DNA of 64,000 nt from Dreissena polymorpha (GCF_020536995.1 NC_068362.1:97151085-97215084); one strand, 5' to 3'. Positions 12,740 to 24,980 are shown, counted from the stretch's first letter. Program-made: numbers and translations. The notes: generated by a model not told the origin, from the sequence alone.

Positions 12740-12990
12740 GTGCAGAGAGCGCCGCCCCGCACAAGCGCACCCACGGCGCACGGGCCCGACCCCGCCCGCA
12801 CGCGCGCACGGCCCCGCCTCGAGCCTCCAACCGCCAAAGCCTCCCGAAACAAACGCACCCTCATCCACCCTGTCGCTGCACGCGACAACAGATCAGTCCA
12901 AGGCCGACCAAGGAGTCTCACAGAACCCCATCCGGAGTCATCATCTCCCATTCCCACCCGCCTGCCAACCATCCAGACCATGCATCAAGC
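12740..12990. other. GC-rich island of unknown nature
   Basis: About 250 bp rich in G+C and CpG stand out sharply from the surrounding AT-rich DNA. Frames on both strands are open here because the sequence lacks A/T-rich stop codons; the predicted Pro/Arg-rich peptides match nothing I know. It could be a CpG-rich promoter or an inserted foreign segment. I see no splice-supported gene. Confidence 0.45.
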
Positions 12991-13638
12991 TGGACTGTTT
13001 TATTTTTGCATTTATGTTATTATTTACTGTTATAAATTGATAAAATTCAGACAGTATGCCCATTATTTTAAAAATTCCTATACCGACAGCCAGCTGGGGG
13101 CGGGCCCGAGGGCCCAGGGCCTGGGTACGGGCCTGATATCAGTCATATAACGTCGGTCAGTTTAACAAAGCACGCTTTCCTGTGGAAGCTGGTTTACCAG
13201 TAATACATACACATACTTATAAGGTTATTTGTTTGATTCGGTGGAAAGCGAATTTTAATTCACGAGTGATCATATAAATCCAGCATATTTTCTTTTTTAT
13301 TTCATGGTTACAAATTATTATTTAGGTATTTTTACTGAAATAGTGACATCGTAACGTTATAATAACGTCGTCATTTCACACTATAACGGTGAACATAATC
13401 GATAATTATCTTTGTTAATTTTCACTCTTTGAAACAGTGAGTTATTGATTTTTATTCACGGATATTTCTCTATAAACCACCGGAAAGCATACAATAAGTA
13501 CCAGTAACTTAAGGTGGAGAATGGCCGTAAAAAGGACTCCACGAACAATTTACAACTTAAGTGGGTGATGATCAACCCGATAACCTCGGCTTTGTATGGT
13601 ATCGCACTACTCACTGAGCTTGGCGTCCCGATAAAATG
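12991..13638. other. Intergenic, nothing recognised
   Basis: AT-rich sequence without a recognisable gene or element; a short G-rich patch lies at about 13090-13130. Confidence 0.35.
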
Positions 13639-13898
13639 CATTCCTACGGTGGCATAGAGGTGACATTCACTTCTCTTTTTTTAAATTGCTCTCCTCTTTT
13701 TTCTATCTCGTGGCCACGAGTTAGCTATGTCGTGGCCACTAGAAAGAAAAAAAGACAAGTGCAAAACTAAATAAAAGCGGAGTGCAATTAAAAAGAGCGG
13801 TGCAGTAAATAAACAAAAGAGGAAAGAATTTTCGCTATCACGAGATCCCGAGTTAGTCAGCCAATCAAATTTTGCGTAACATGTGTAAATATTCTGTA

Positions 13899-14009
<111 letters not shown>

Positions 14010-14118
14010 TCAAAGCAGGCAAGGCTGTGATATAACATAACATACTACTATTAGTACTACTATTAGTACTACTACTGCTGCTGTTGTTGTTGCTGTTGCT
14101 GCTGTTACTACTACTACT

Positions 14119-14545
14119 TCTCGATTGGTCATTGTCGGCTTGGGTACTATTTACATGTACCCCGGGTACTCTTAAGTACCCCTGGTACGGTAAATATACT
14201 AAAACGTACCCGGGAAATTTAACGCTAAATCGGTCGTTGTCGACTATTACTTTGAAATTAATTATATTCACATTTATGTCAATTTTCTGTAAAATGGCCT
14301 CTATATTATCGAAACTCATACTCACAAAGCATGTTGACACAATTTTTTTAAAGAGAAGTTTGTTTAAGATAATCGGTAGCGCGTTTTACGACATCGGATT
14401 TTAGGCGGGATTACGACTCGGGTACAGTCTAATATCGACCTGGTACGATTTAGTATATTTACCGTACCCGGGGTTCATGTAAGTATACTTAAGAGTACCC
14501 GGGGTACATGTAAGTAGTACCCGAGCCGACAATGACCAATCGAGC
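14119..14545 (+). mobile_element. MULE-like MITE, complete copy (D)
   Basis: Both termini of the family are present (CTCGATTGGTCATTGTCGGC and its inverse). It is inserted in a CTA/ACT triplet tract, where ACTACTACT flanks both sides; that agrees with a 9-bp duplication but is not diagnostic in a microsatellite. It is 427 bp long and younger than the host TIR element. Confidence 0.8.
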
Positions 14546-14743
14546 ACTACTACTACTACTTAAATTTACAATTAAAAAAAAGAGAAGCACCGCTCTTTTT
14601 AAATTGTACGCCGCTTTTATTTATTTTTGCACTCCTCTTTTTTCTATCTCGTGGCCACGACATAGCTAACACGAGATAGAAAAAAGAGGAGAGCAATTTA
14701 AAAAAAGAGAAGTTAATGTCACCTCTATGCCACCGTACATTCC

Positions 14744-15501
14744 TGCCAGAACAAACTGGATGGCATTTGAATTAGAACTGTGACGGACGTACAGAGCGAC
14801 GATAATAGCAATCCGTTTTCTTTTGCCATGCATACGACAACATGACATGAACATACTTTTGCATTCGGTTATTCCTGCTTCGAACACAGAACAGTGCGTT
14901 TCAAAATACGAATACAAAAGGCCAGGAATAGTGTTGCTATTTGGCTAACAAAGCCAATATGCGTGCAGACGGCTTGCTACTTGTTTTGTGTGTCTGTCGG
15001 CTAGGGATTCCTTAATTATTAAGAACCGCCAGGAGACAATGCTACACATTTTGGTATTCCCAGTAACGGTTCTCGTGTTGGACAGCTTCTAATTCGTGAC
15101 TGAATTCAGTTGAGCACTTGTCCCATACGGTATCGCTATCCTTCGAACGGGTCGGATATTTAAAAGATATATCTGCTCTAAATTTGCTTTTTGTGAGTTT
15201 TTAAAGACGGTATATTTTCAGATAATCATTATTGTAATTGGAGCTGTATCGAATTGTGTGTTTTGTTTGTTAATAAGATATGTTTTTAAATCTGTGATGC
15301 GCGTTTGCGTCATTGTTTGGACACTACTTCAGAGATGTAAGTTAAATTTGATTTTTCAGATGCATGGATAGTCAGTGCCGTGGTTATGACATTGAGTGAA
15401 TAATGTGCATAATGATAAGCTGTTGTTGTCTAATATATACGGGAAAATGAACCTCCTGACACATATTATGAGATAAATTCTTATCAACACTGTCTTGTAT
15501 G
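14744..15501. other. Intergenic, nothing recognised
   Basis: No gene, RNA or bounded repeat is evident between the two transposons. Confidence 0.35.
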
Positions 15502-15918
15502 GCTCGATTTGGTCATGGTCGGCTCGGGTACTACTTACAAGTACCCCGGTAATGTTAAGTATACTTAAATGTACCCCGGGTACGGGAAAATACTGATACG
15601 TACCCGGGAATTCTAACGCTAAATCGGTCGTTGTCAGCTATTTTTTTTAAATTAATTATGTTTATATTAATGTCAATATTCTGTAAAATGGCCTCTATAA
15701 TTTCGAAACATCTACACAAAAAATAATGCTGTGGTAGGTTTTGTTCAAGGGAATTTTGTTGTGTATTCCTTAGCGCGTTTAACGTCATCGGATTTGGGGC
15801 GGGAATAAAAATCTGGTATAGTCTAAATTTGCCGGGTACTTGTTGGTTTATTTTTCGTACAGGGAAATATTTAAGTATACTTAAGAGTACCCGGGGTACA
15901 TAAAGTAGTACCCGAGCC
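15502..15918 (+). mobile_element. MULE-like MITE copy (E), right end eroded
   Basis: The left end GCTCGATTTGGTCATGGTCG and the internal CCCGGGTAC motifs match the family. The right side keeps GTAGTACCCGAGCC, but the last 18 or so bases no longer match, so the outer right terminus is lost or diverged. Confidence 0.75.
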
Positions 15919-16487
15919 AACGCATTGGAACGTTCATTGCAAATCATTGGGACATTTAAACCGGCTTAATGACGGTTCACGCTCAGAATTGATAACAAAC
16001 ACGCAAATGTAAATAATGAAAAATAATATCAAAACATTGTTATTAAAATTAAAAAGCAATCAAAGGGAAGTTAAATTCGTTAATTAAGATTAAATCGCCT
16101 TAGTGTTTACAATGCACCAGAGCAACATAATAACAACTTTCTACGGCATGCTGAAATTAAATAAATTACTTATTTTTTCTTGTTAACAAGATTTGAGAAA
16201 CTCGTGTCATATACAACAAACTGAATTTGAAATTAGCAAATCATTTTGAACCTATACAGTTACTTATCTTGTGATATTCCTGGATGGGAACATCACTGTA
16301 TAGTGCAAACTGAAACAACAACAACAATTTCCACTTACATCTGTTTGTCTATTGACACTGTCACAGTTTTGTACATTTAAGGGACTTTCCACAGGTCTGC
16401 GTTTTTCTTCTTATATCATTTAACAAATTTACTTACAAAACTATAATATTTGAAATATTTTGATATCATAAAGATATGATAAAACTA
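15919..16487. other. Intergenic, nothing recognised
   Basis: AT-rich DNA without a supported feature. Confidence 0.35.
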
Positions 16488-16560
16488 TGCCTGCCGTGTG
16501 GATTGAACCCGGAACTCTAGAAGCAAAAGCTGTCTTGCTACCATTAAATCACATAGTGCT
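16488..16560 (-). repeat. tRNA-derived sequence (SINE head or tRNA relic)
   Basis: On the minus strand the sequence carries a box-A-like TGATTTAATGGTAGCA and a box-B-like GGGTTCAATCC at tRNA spacing, with a 5-bp AGCAA/TTGCT stem between them. Acceptor and T stems do not pair well, so it is more likely a tRNA-derived repeat than a working tRNA. Confidence 0.45.
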
Positions 16561-17397
16561 CTAGAATTATAGTTACAACACTGGGCAATACAAGTTATTG
16601 CTAACTTATTGATAAAAAGCTTTACTTATATTTGCTTAATATTTTTACGATTTTGACTCATTATTATTAACAAACGAACATATATTTGTTACATTTGTTA
16701 ACAGAAACTCTCTCTCTCGGCTAGCATACACCAGCATGTCACATATGCGTACATCAAAATTAATATGAAGTAAAATTGAACGTTCCATTCTTATACGCTT
16801 ATACGCTACTATTTATTAAAAGTTGCCATGTTTTATTTCACAGTTTCCTTAACAATCATAAACGAGAGACTGGCGTTTTTAACGACTACCTGATAACAAT
16901 TCTACAGAGATTAGGTCTCAAAGGACGTGTCGATTCCCAAAGACACCGCGATATAAACTATCAAAGTGCCGACGTGTGAATGTAATCGTGGCAACCAACG
17001 ACATTAAATTAATTTAATTGTCTTCGAATTGTTGTTTTTACAATACCATGTTGTTTCTTATATTTGTTTAATCCGGTCACGTTTGTTTAACTTTCCTGAA
17101 TCGATTTTTACATTTTCATTCAGCCTAAATGCCGGTAAATATTTTTTTTGAAAATACACGTAGGCATTCTTTTGCCGCAATCATACACATGTACTAGCAA
17201 TTAACTAAAAACTATGTTGAAAGAATGAACAAGATAAGTATTGATGCAAACCGTCAAAGGGCGTCGGGAATTTCAGGTTAAAAGGCACTCAATGAAGTTA
17301 CATGGGACGATTTTTTTCTACTGTAAATATTAATATATTGGCCGATTATTTTAAACAAAATAGAAAAAGATACTGGTATAACCAATATTTATAATTT
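16561..17397. other. Intergenic with one weak exon-like frame
   Basis: A frame ending at 16979 follows a possible acceptor (TTTTATTTCACAG, AG near 16843) and reads FLNNHKRETGVFNDYL and onward. I recognise no family and no partner exon, so I do not call it a gene. Confidence 0.25.
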
Positions 17398-17490
17398 TGT
17401 GTTATAACTCCCAAATAACCATTATTTATGATGTTGTGTTATAACCCCCAAATAACCATTATCTATGATTTTGTGTTGTAACCCCCAAAT
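17398..17490. repeat. Short tandem repeat, about 39-bp unit
   Basis: Roughly two and a half copies of a unit containing ATAACCCCCAAATAACCATT. Confidence 0.7.
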
Positions 17491-17629
17491 ATTTCATAGT
17501 TCATTTTTTTTACATTGGTTTCCTTTTTACTGGCATCCGTGTGCAGTTTCATTAATGGAACAGAACTGTGCAGGTTTTAAAAAATCTGCTTCATCTTGTA
17601 AGCGTAATTTCATATTTTTCTCAACTTCA

Positions 17630-18290
17630 AGGGGAGATGATTATGAACTTATTCTTACGTTGCTCATTTACGATAGGGGTTGAGTACTCAGTGATATGAA
17701 AACACTGTAAAAGTATGGAAAAAAAATTGAATGAAAACTGTAAATTGCATAAAGAAGCTGCATTTCACAATACTTCGAAATTCAGTAAAAGATCATAGTA
17801 GATTTGTTGCTCCGATATTCATCGTTTTCAATAGGGTTCGAGTTATACTGATATAAAAACACTTAACAAGTTTGGAAAGATTTAGACGAAAGTTGTGAAA
17901 TCTTTTAAACAAGTGGAAATTGTTTATTTTGTCAAATTTAATAGAAAAAAATTCTGGACTTATTGTCCCGATGTTTCTCATTTTAAATGAGGTAAAAATG
18001 CTCAATGATATGAAGACACTGTAAGTTTGGAAAGAATCTGATGAAAAATGTTGACATAATCACCTAACCAAGCAGTTTTTCACTTTTATTTTTAAATTCA
18101 AAGAGACATTATTCTGGACTTATGGTCCGATATTGCTCATATAGAGTTTGGGTTGGGTCCTCATTGATAAAAAAAACCTGTGCAAGTTTGGGAACAATCG
18201 GATGAAAATTTTGGACTTCGAACAACGATTTCAAAATTTCTCAAATTCTAAGGAAGATAACTATGGACGTAATGGTCGGATAATGCTAAA
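17630..18290. repeat. Degenerate tandem repeat, about 150-170-bp units
   Basis: Four to five diverged units share the order: GACTTATTGTCCGATATTGC-like start, GGTTGGGTACTCA-like, GATATGAAAACACTGT-like, AGTTTGGAAAGAATCGGATG-like. Units differ by many substitutions and indels, so the array is old. Confidence 0.6.
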
Positions 18291-18762
18291 GGGCCCATAC
18301 CACCTGGATAGTATTACGTGTTCGTGCTCTATATGTGGTTCTTAAAAAAAATCCGAGGAGTGCTTGACTCTAGGGAAACGGGTTGCTGGGACACAGCTCC
18401 TCCTTGATAAGCGGCTGCTTCCTTTATCGCAACTCTTTGTTACAATCAATAATACGTGTCGCGCTTCGCGCTATATATGTGGTAGGATAGTACTTAGGGC
18501 CTATGATAGACAACCATTAAATACATGGATAATAGATGTGTTGTTTGCATTTATTTGTTAATATAAAAACACGTGTTTTTTTATAAGATATTTAAGTGAT
18601 GTAAGAAATTTTAATTAACGTTGTCACCACGCGGCATCCAATTATTTAAATAAAATGTCCAATTGTAATAAAATGGATTTTAAAATGTCTACATGAAATA
18701 AAGCTTAGTTATATTTATTAACCTTTCTGAAAAAATTGTCAGCCGCCGAACTGTTCAGTTAA
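18291..18762. other. Intergenic, nothing firm
   Basis: Two loosely similar phrases containing GCTCTATATGTGG and GCGCTATATATGTGG suggest a small diverged duplication. No gene is seen. Confidence 0.3.
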
Positions 18763-18852
18763 TGCCGGAACCCGGGATTGAACCGGGGGCCTTTAGCTGA
18801 TTGTTGCGTTAACAACTTCAGTCAAACGCTCTCCCAACTGAGCTATTTCGGC
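18763..18852 (-). tRNA. tRNA-Phe(GAA)-like gene with a 17-nt excess in the anticodon arm
   Basis: The 5' half (GCCGAAATAGCTCAGTTGGG and AGAGCGTTTGACTGAAG) matches the conserved animal tRNA-Phe through position 37, including anticodon GAA. The 3' half has a sound T arm (CCCGG-TTCAATC-CCGGG) and an acceptor strand with one mismatch (A5 against C68). Discriminator A is encoded. Between G37 and the variable loop there are 17 extra nucleotides. About 14 of them (TTGTTAACGCAACA) form a small hairpin at the canonical tRNA intron site, and a further GCT would interrupt an otherwise perfect TTTGA/TCAAA stem. It may be an intron-bearing tRNA, but more likely a damaged gene copy or tRNA-derived repeat. 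Two large palindromes begin 24 bp upstream of its 5' end. Confidence 0.6.
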
Positions 18853-18876
18853 TGAAATGTACTGCTATTTGGTGAA

Positions 18877-18947
18877 GTTGTGTATAGGGATCGTTATTTT
18901 ATGTCTATTAAATTAATAGACATAAAATAACGATCGCTATACACAAC
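18877..18947. repeat. 71-bp near-perfect palindrome
   Basis: Two 35-nt arms starting GTTGTGTATAG are separated by one base and differ at a single position. As DNA or RNA it would fold into one long hairpin. Confidence 0.95.
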
Positions 18948-19029
18948 GTAGTGGTACGAAAACGTACAATGTATTAGTTTATTAATAGTATTAATAAACT
19001 AATACATTGTACGTTTTCGTACCACTACG
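18947..19029. repeat. 83-bp perfect palindrome
   Basis: Two exact 41-nt arms starting CGTAGTGGTACGAAAACGTA surround one central base. It adjoins the 71-bp palindrome directly, sharing its first base. Confidence 0.97.
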
Positions 19030-20810
19030 CCTTCCAATAAACTTGCTTGCGCGATAGGTCGTCAAATATCGTACTACATTGATTCTCCACTAACTAAGCA
19101 AATTAGAAAAACCAAAAAATAAATATATTTTGATTATATTTTGTTTTTATAAAAAAAAAACAGAAAGTTTCGCGTATTTGCCCAGTCCCTGTGATATTTC
19201 CCCTGTGATCAGTTGTGGATCAGTTATTAATTATAACAATTAGCTTTGCATTATTGGCAATTAATGTTGTAATAAATGTAATAGGCACAAATGCAGTACT
19301 TATTTACACTTTTACACACAAAAATCACCACTATGCAAGATATTCTTAAAACAAAACTATATACTTTGATCCGTAAAATAACTTCTCCTCCCATAAGCGA
19401 AAAAAAAATGCATTACATTCTAGTCGCCGCTCTCCGGAGCGAAGCCAATAAATCAACACTGATAATGGTCACCCTGGACAACTGTCACCCATTTCCGTGA
19501 GGCCGAATATTATTAGGCATTTTTACATGGTAAGTAAATACATGTTGTCAACAATATTTTTCATTGCCAACCATTTACTCTTCTGACGTAAGACGGTCCC
19601 ATATGAATAGCATTGCACCCAACATCGCTTATCGTGAGTAATAAGTTCGGTGATAGTTTTCAAAATCGTTCGTGGAAACCGACTTGAAGATCGTCAGCAT
19701 GAGGCGTATGCATTCGCGATTGTTTTTGTATAACTATGATTGCTATTACCAAATGTGTACTTTGAATATGCTATTTTGGTTGAAGATTGCACAGAAACAA
19801 ATAGTTTAATTATAAAATATTGCTTTGATATTGAAATATGGCATTTTCACATTCGATTAAAGGTGACGTGTTAGGTGGGGTATTTGTGGTGACGTGTTCA
19901 AAGTGAAGGATTTCTATTAACCAAATGCGATTTTAAGCCCTCTCCGTCCCTTTTTGAACTGGATATAATTAGTTTTGCATTTATTTTTGTTTTTCACGTT
20001 TTAAATAATCATTGTACGAATGCATTCAAATTCATACACACTATATCTCATGTACATTTAATCACGTATTCATTTTGTTTATTATATTTCTGTATGCATC
20101 AGTAATGATCAACAAATACTGAAAGACAGATATTGACCAGGCTGGGCTGTAGCTTCGCTGACCGCATATGGCATAAGACATAATTATTTTGTTATTTGGC
20201 TGTGCAGCCAGACTTAATATAGTTATTGCGTTAATTGAACCATTAAGTGAAATTTGTCATTTCATGTAAAACACTACTTTATACGTCAACACAGTAAATC
20301 GGGTCAGATTATAAATGTAGACTCATTTAGCTTTTTAGGCTGTTTTCTTGCAAGTGAGAAAAGACGGAGTTTTATTGTTGGTATACAGCATTCTCTAATC
20401 ATTTTTTACAAAGATTGTTCTGACAGAAAAAAACTGCAATTCTGTTTCAAAACAATATTGGAAGTGTCCAAACCATAGTACATTGATTATATCATGGAAA
20501 CGAAGGGTTGAAAAGAGCCCTAGATCGCGTTTTTAATCGATACATGTATTGACAGTGTTCTATTCAATCGAACAACTATCCTTTAGAATAAATTATAAGT
20601 GCTCAATTTTACGATTTTTAGCCGGTTTTAACGAATGACCCACAATTCTCAAAATCTATCACATAATGTATCAACAGCCCTTGGTGGATAAAAGCTATTT
20701 CATATGAGAACGTCCTACGCCATAAGATTGAACGATCCACTTATATAAATCAAGGTTTTGAATATTTACTTACCAAAGCCGTCGATTGTGCTGCTGGAAC
20801 GTCTCACAAT
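19030..20810. other. Intergenic, nothing recognised
   Basis: No gene with splice support or known domain is seen; a few short open frames have no recognisable content. Confidence 0.35.
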
Positions 20811-20957
20811 ATGAGTCGCGTTCTGAGAAAACTGGGTTTAATGCGCTGTTATGATTTTTTTTGTTTTAGAGAAAGTCTGTGCGGACTGCACAGGCTAATC
20901 TGGGACGACACTTTACGCACATGCATTATGCCCAGTTTTCCCAGAACGCGACACATA
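20811..20957. mobile_element. Short inverted-repeat element (bivalve MITE type), copy 1
   Basis: The ends GTCGCGTTCTGAGAAAACTG and its inverse (CCCAGTTTTCCCAGAACGCG) enclose an internal hairpin block, CTGTGCGGACTGCACAGGCT, followed by GGGACGACACTTTACGCAC. I recall this arrangement as a very common short element in clam and zebra-mussel genomes, which is one basis for the bivalve call. A relative lies at 29925-30092. Confidence 0.7.
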
Positions 20958-22625
20958 TGCTGCGAGGATGTGTACTAGCCCTCGCGCTGATTTGTGACGG
21001 TTGAACACGGCAATAGTATTGGCTGTGGATTTGTGTTTTGGAGGTTTTTATTGTACAACATATTTTTTCATAATACACAATCATTATTACTTGAACTCGC
21101 ATATCATGCATACTTGCTTTTTATAAATACATACAGCTCATGCATGGAGAGAACTCAATAATTTAGTTTTTGCGAGTCTTATGGGCTATACAGTCATCCA
21201 ACCAACACTCATGCTTAAAGTAAATAATACAAAAATGAAAGCTTATTCCATAAATTCTTTATGCAATGAGTATCTCTATTTAACCACTCGCATTGCGAGA
21301 AATTGGTCGCTATTTCAATGTTGTAGTTTAATGTCATTGATAAAAAAGGTTTTTAAAAAATAAACCGGAAACTTACTTATTGTCCGCGCATATCATAGGC
21401 CATCATGGATACATTTACACATAGAATTACGTGACGTTAAGTCACATGCTGGTTACAGGTCCATATGTTAAAGGTTAAGGTCGAACTTTTCGGTCAAATA
21501 AGAAAAACTTTGCCAAAACCGGTGTGGATTTTACGCAAAGTTATAAGCTTACTGAGGCGCACATACAGTCACCTGTTTCACCTTTCACGGTCAAATATAG
21601 GATGTTAATTATTTGAGACTGTGTCCAATCTTCACCTCAAAAGGCTTTTTTGGCGGGCCATATTTCCCCAATTACACTTTTATTTTCGTGTAAACTATTT
21701 ATATAAAAAATTTACGTTCCTGTACAAACAATTTGCGCGTTCTTGAAAAATCTTACTGAATGCAACATGAATGTTTCAATACACGGACATATAATAATTA
21801 ATACAGTGTATTCTGTTAATGTCTAAATACGTTGACAATAACACATGCATTTAACTGTTTATTTAAACAACACTTGTCAAGAAATGTCTAAATTCCTGAG
21901 AACACTTTTCTAATCACTTGAGATAATACACGAGACTTCGATAATCGCTAATGTGTTAATACATTAACTCTCTTGTGTCGGTTTTGATTGTTATTTGACT
22001 GGTCGTTGGTTAACCAATAATTCCTTTGTTTGGCCTAATCACGTCATTCAGATAGGGGCTAATTCGTAGTAAAAAGTGTTATTATTGTCTTAGCGCGTTT
22101 GCACCTTACCATTATGTTTCGCTGACAACAATGGCTAATCTGTCAACAGGTTTTAATTGAGCACAAATGTTACTCAACCTGATAATTGTCGGATAATGGA
22201 GTTAACAATGATTTAGCTGGACGGTGCGCTACCAACATGTTTGATCGGGTAAATTACCCAAGCCCGCTCACAATTGGTCACAATGGATGGCGAGTAAATA
22301 GTGTTTGTGACACCCATTAGGACAAGCTGTTCACTAGAAAAAACATCGTATATTTGTCCTGGGACTACAGTTTCGAGCATCACTTGCAGAGCGCACGCTG
22401 AAGAGAGAGACAGAAAAATACAAAAAAGACAGAGAATAAATAAAACTAATTTTACATTTTAATGTAACTGATTTTTGTTTCATATTTTTATCTGGGAATT
22501 ATTTGTTGCCTATCGCGTGGACTGTGTTATGTTACTGTGTCTTGTGTTTTTGATACGACTTAGAATCTGACCAACGGAGCGCGGATAGTTGGGTTATTAT
22601 TTTGTGTGAATCTGAATCTTGAAGT
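20958..22625. other. Intergenic and 5' flank of the homeobox gene
   Basis: No gene is seen. The last 600 bp contain words that could be regulatory (TTTGATCGGG TCF-like, ACAATTGGTCACAATGG, TTAATTG cores), but such matches are expected by chance. No TATA box is obvious. The 5' UTR of the homeobox gene should lie in the last 100-200 bp. Confidence 0.4.
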
Positions 22626-24698
22626 ATGCTACTGGAGCCGAGGAAGGCGCCCAAGCGGCAGAGCTTCTCCATCGAGAGCCTGGCAGTCAGCAGTCACGTG
22701 GAGCATGCAATCGAGGCAGTGTCGCCGCCTTGCGGCAGCTTCCCGTCAAGGTCGTCTGCCAACCACATGTCGTCTGCAGCAGACCACAACTTGAATATCT
22801 CGCAAGAGCAACGATGGCTCGAGTTTCAGGAATTCTACAACGCACGGGGTCTCAGTCTGCGAATCGACGAAGGTAACGTTTCCGTCTGCGACTTCACGTC
22901 CAGCGGAACTATCCCTGAAGTGTCGACGTCGACCCCCAAAATGCCGTCACCGAAACGCCGACGGCTGCATTCAACGTCAACCCCGCCGTCGTCTTCCGAC
23001 GACTCTGCTGCCGATGACAAAAATGCCACTGATGACAGCAGTCTTACGGGATTCCCAGATGAGGAAAAGTGCAGCCCTATATCGACGTCCGCTAGCTCCG
23101 CATTTTCAGGTATTTACAAGAAAATATGTCACCACGTTTTTGCAATTAATTGAAACTGACACATCCACTATGTAATAAGGTTTTATGGCTGAAATGCATG
23201 ATTATGATGTTACTCTGAATTATGTATACTGACTCAATTCATGTCGTAAGTCGTATTATACTGTATAATGCCGGTTAAAAGTATTAAACGTCCATATACT
23301 AAAATTTATATTTTTATTACCCAAACAATACATAATAATGTAATATTCTATTTAATTCCAGACAATGAAAGCACGTGCAGCGATTCGAGCGCGCGCCGAA
23401 AGAAGGTACGCACAGCGTTCACTGGAGACCAGTTGAAGGAGCTTGAGAGACGCTACAAGACTCAGAAATATCTGACCGCCAGCGACCGCACGCATCTCGC
23501 CAACACACTAAAACTGAAGGAGCAACAGGTAGGGCATTATGTCGCTTAATTAGACGGGAACCAGATGGTACATGTGACCCTCAGAAATATCATTTTGGCT
23601 AGATATGGTTATTTAGTTGATTGTAAACAAATATTGAAAAAAGTAATTTCGTAATGATTTGAGGTGATTTTTTTCAACATGTTGAAACCATAATACTGAT
23701 CAAACTAAAAATCAGAACACATGTCAATAAGAAATAAAATTATGTACCAATACGCAAACTTTATCAAATGAAACAGGGTTTGAATATTTTTATGGTAGGT
23801 TTTGTAACCGGAATAGTAATAATTTTAATGACTTGGCTGTCAACCAAGTGTCGCGAAATTGTCAAATATGTGTTCTAAATGTCGCTAACTTTTGGCTAAA
23901 AACTATGGTCTATATTGTTCAACCTTGCATCTGCTGCAGCATCTGCTGCAGCGACTGTGACACGTTCTAACAATAATTTCAATAATGGTCTAAGTATACT
24001 TAATATGTCAATAAAATCGTCTACGCTAATGGAGCTTATAAGTCTGTGTAATTTGTATGGGTACACAATTCATTGGTTACGTGTGGATTATTGGCTGACA
24101 TGACCTTTTGTACAATAATCGGTTGTATGACTTGCAGGTGAAGACCTGGTACCAAAACCGCCGCATGAAGGAGAAGCGACAGCAGCGCGAGGACGAGGAG
24201 TCGCGAGCGTTCTGTCTCCCGACAGGAGGCGTCGACATTAGCCAACTCACAGCCCTCGGCATCCGACCACCGCCTTTCCACCTGGCGTCTCCATCAGCAG
24301 CGACGGCTGGAAATGGCGCCCAAAGCAGCCAGTTGTCACCTCTTGATCGCGATTGGCGACTTCTTTCAGACGATATACCACCGGCGTTCACTGGTAGACT
24401 TCCTTCGCCCGTCGACGTCTCTCTACAGCGAGGCTCCGTGGTGGATACGGCCAAGATCCCTTCACCGTATCTGAACAATCACGCCACGTACGCGCTAGGA
24501 GTGGAGCGTCAGTTCCCGAACGGACACGCCACGCCGAAGGATCTTTTCAAGGTTTCCGCGTATGAGGCGAGTCCCCAGCTCTTCTCTCGACCGTACAACT
24601 TTCAGCGTCCCATCCCTCTCTACCCCGGCGTTACAAACATTGGTACGTCGATGACGTCACCTATGTCGTCATTCGCGTATACGGGTCAAAGAAGCTAG
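22626..24698 (+). CDS. ANTP-class homeobox transcription factor (Vent/BARX-like), complete, three exons
   Basis: Coding exons are 22626-23109, 23362-23528 and 24138-24698, joined by canonical GT-AG introns of 252 and 609 bp (phases 1 and 0), giving 403 aa. Residues 14-19 (FSIESL) form an eh1-like motif of the kind that recruits Groucho/TLE co-repressors. A Ser/Thr/Pro-rich linker with a basic SPKRRR patch follows. The homeodomain is residues 174-233, with RTAFT at the N-terminal arm and KTWYQNRRMKEKR in helix 3 (W48, Q50, N51, R53 intact; Y at 49 and at 20 instead of the usual F). The second intron falls between homeodomain residues 44 and 45, a position used by many ANTP-class genes. The 170-residue tail has no known domain. 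The eh1 context resembles Vent proteins and the WYQNRRMK helix resembles BARX/BARHL, so the exact family is open. It should act in the nucleus as a DNA-binding regulator, probably repressive. Confidence 0.93.
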
Positions 24699-24980
24699 TG
24701 TGTGTGTTCTCGTGAGTTATATTTAAGTATTTATAAATGTGCCTGTGTGTAATATAAATAAAAAATGTGCTGTAATTTTGGATATTGCGAACATGTGTGG
24801 ACGGCGAAGACGGTGTACTGGGGCAAAGCGGCGCTTTTATAAACGTTAACACGCTGTATCGTGGATGAGACGAATCTTCGAGCGACGAACTGTCGATGTG
24901 ATGAAATCATCATTGTTGTTATTTTTAAGTCTTTAAATTTTATTGTTTTAGTGTAAATATACATTATTTTCTATAACAAT

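Noticed and set aside
12609-13150. Overlapping 106-179-codon Pro/Arg-rich frames
   Set aside because: Three plus-strand frames and one minus-strand frame are open together because of high GC; there is no domain or splice evidence.
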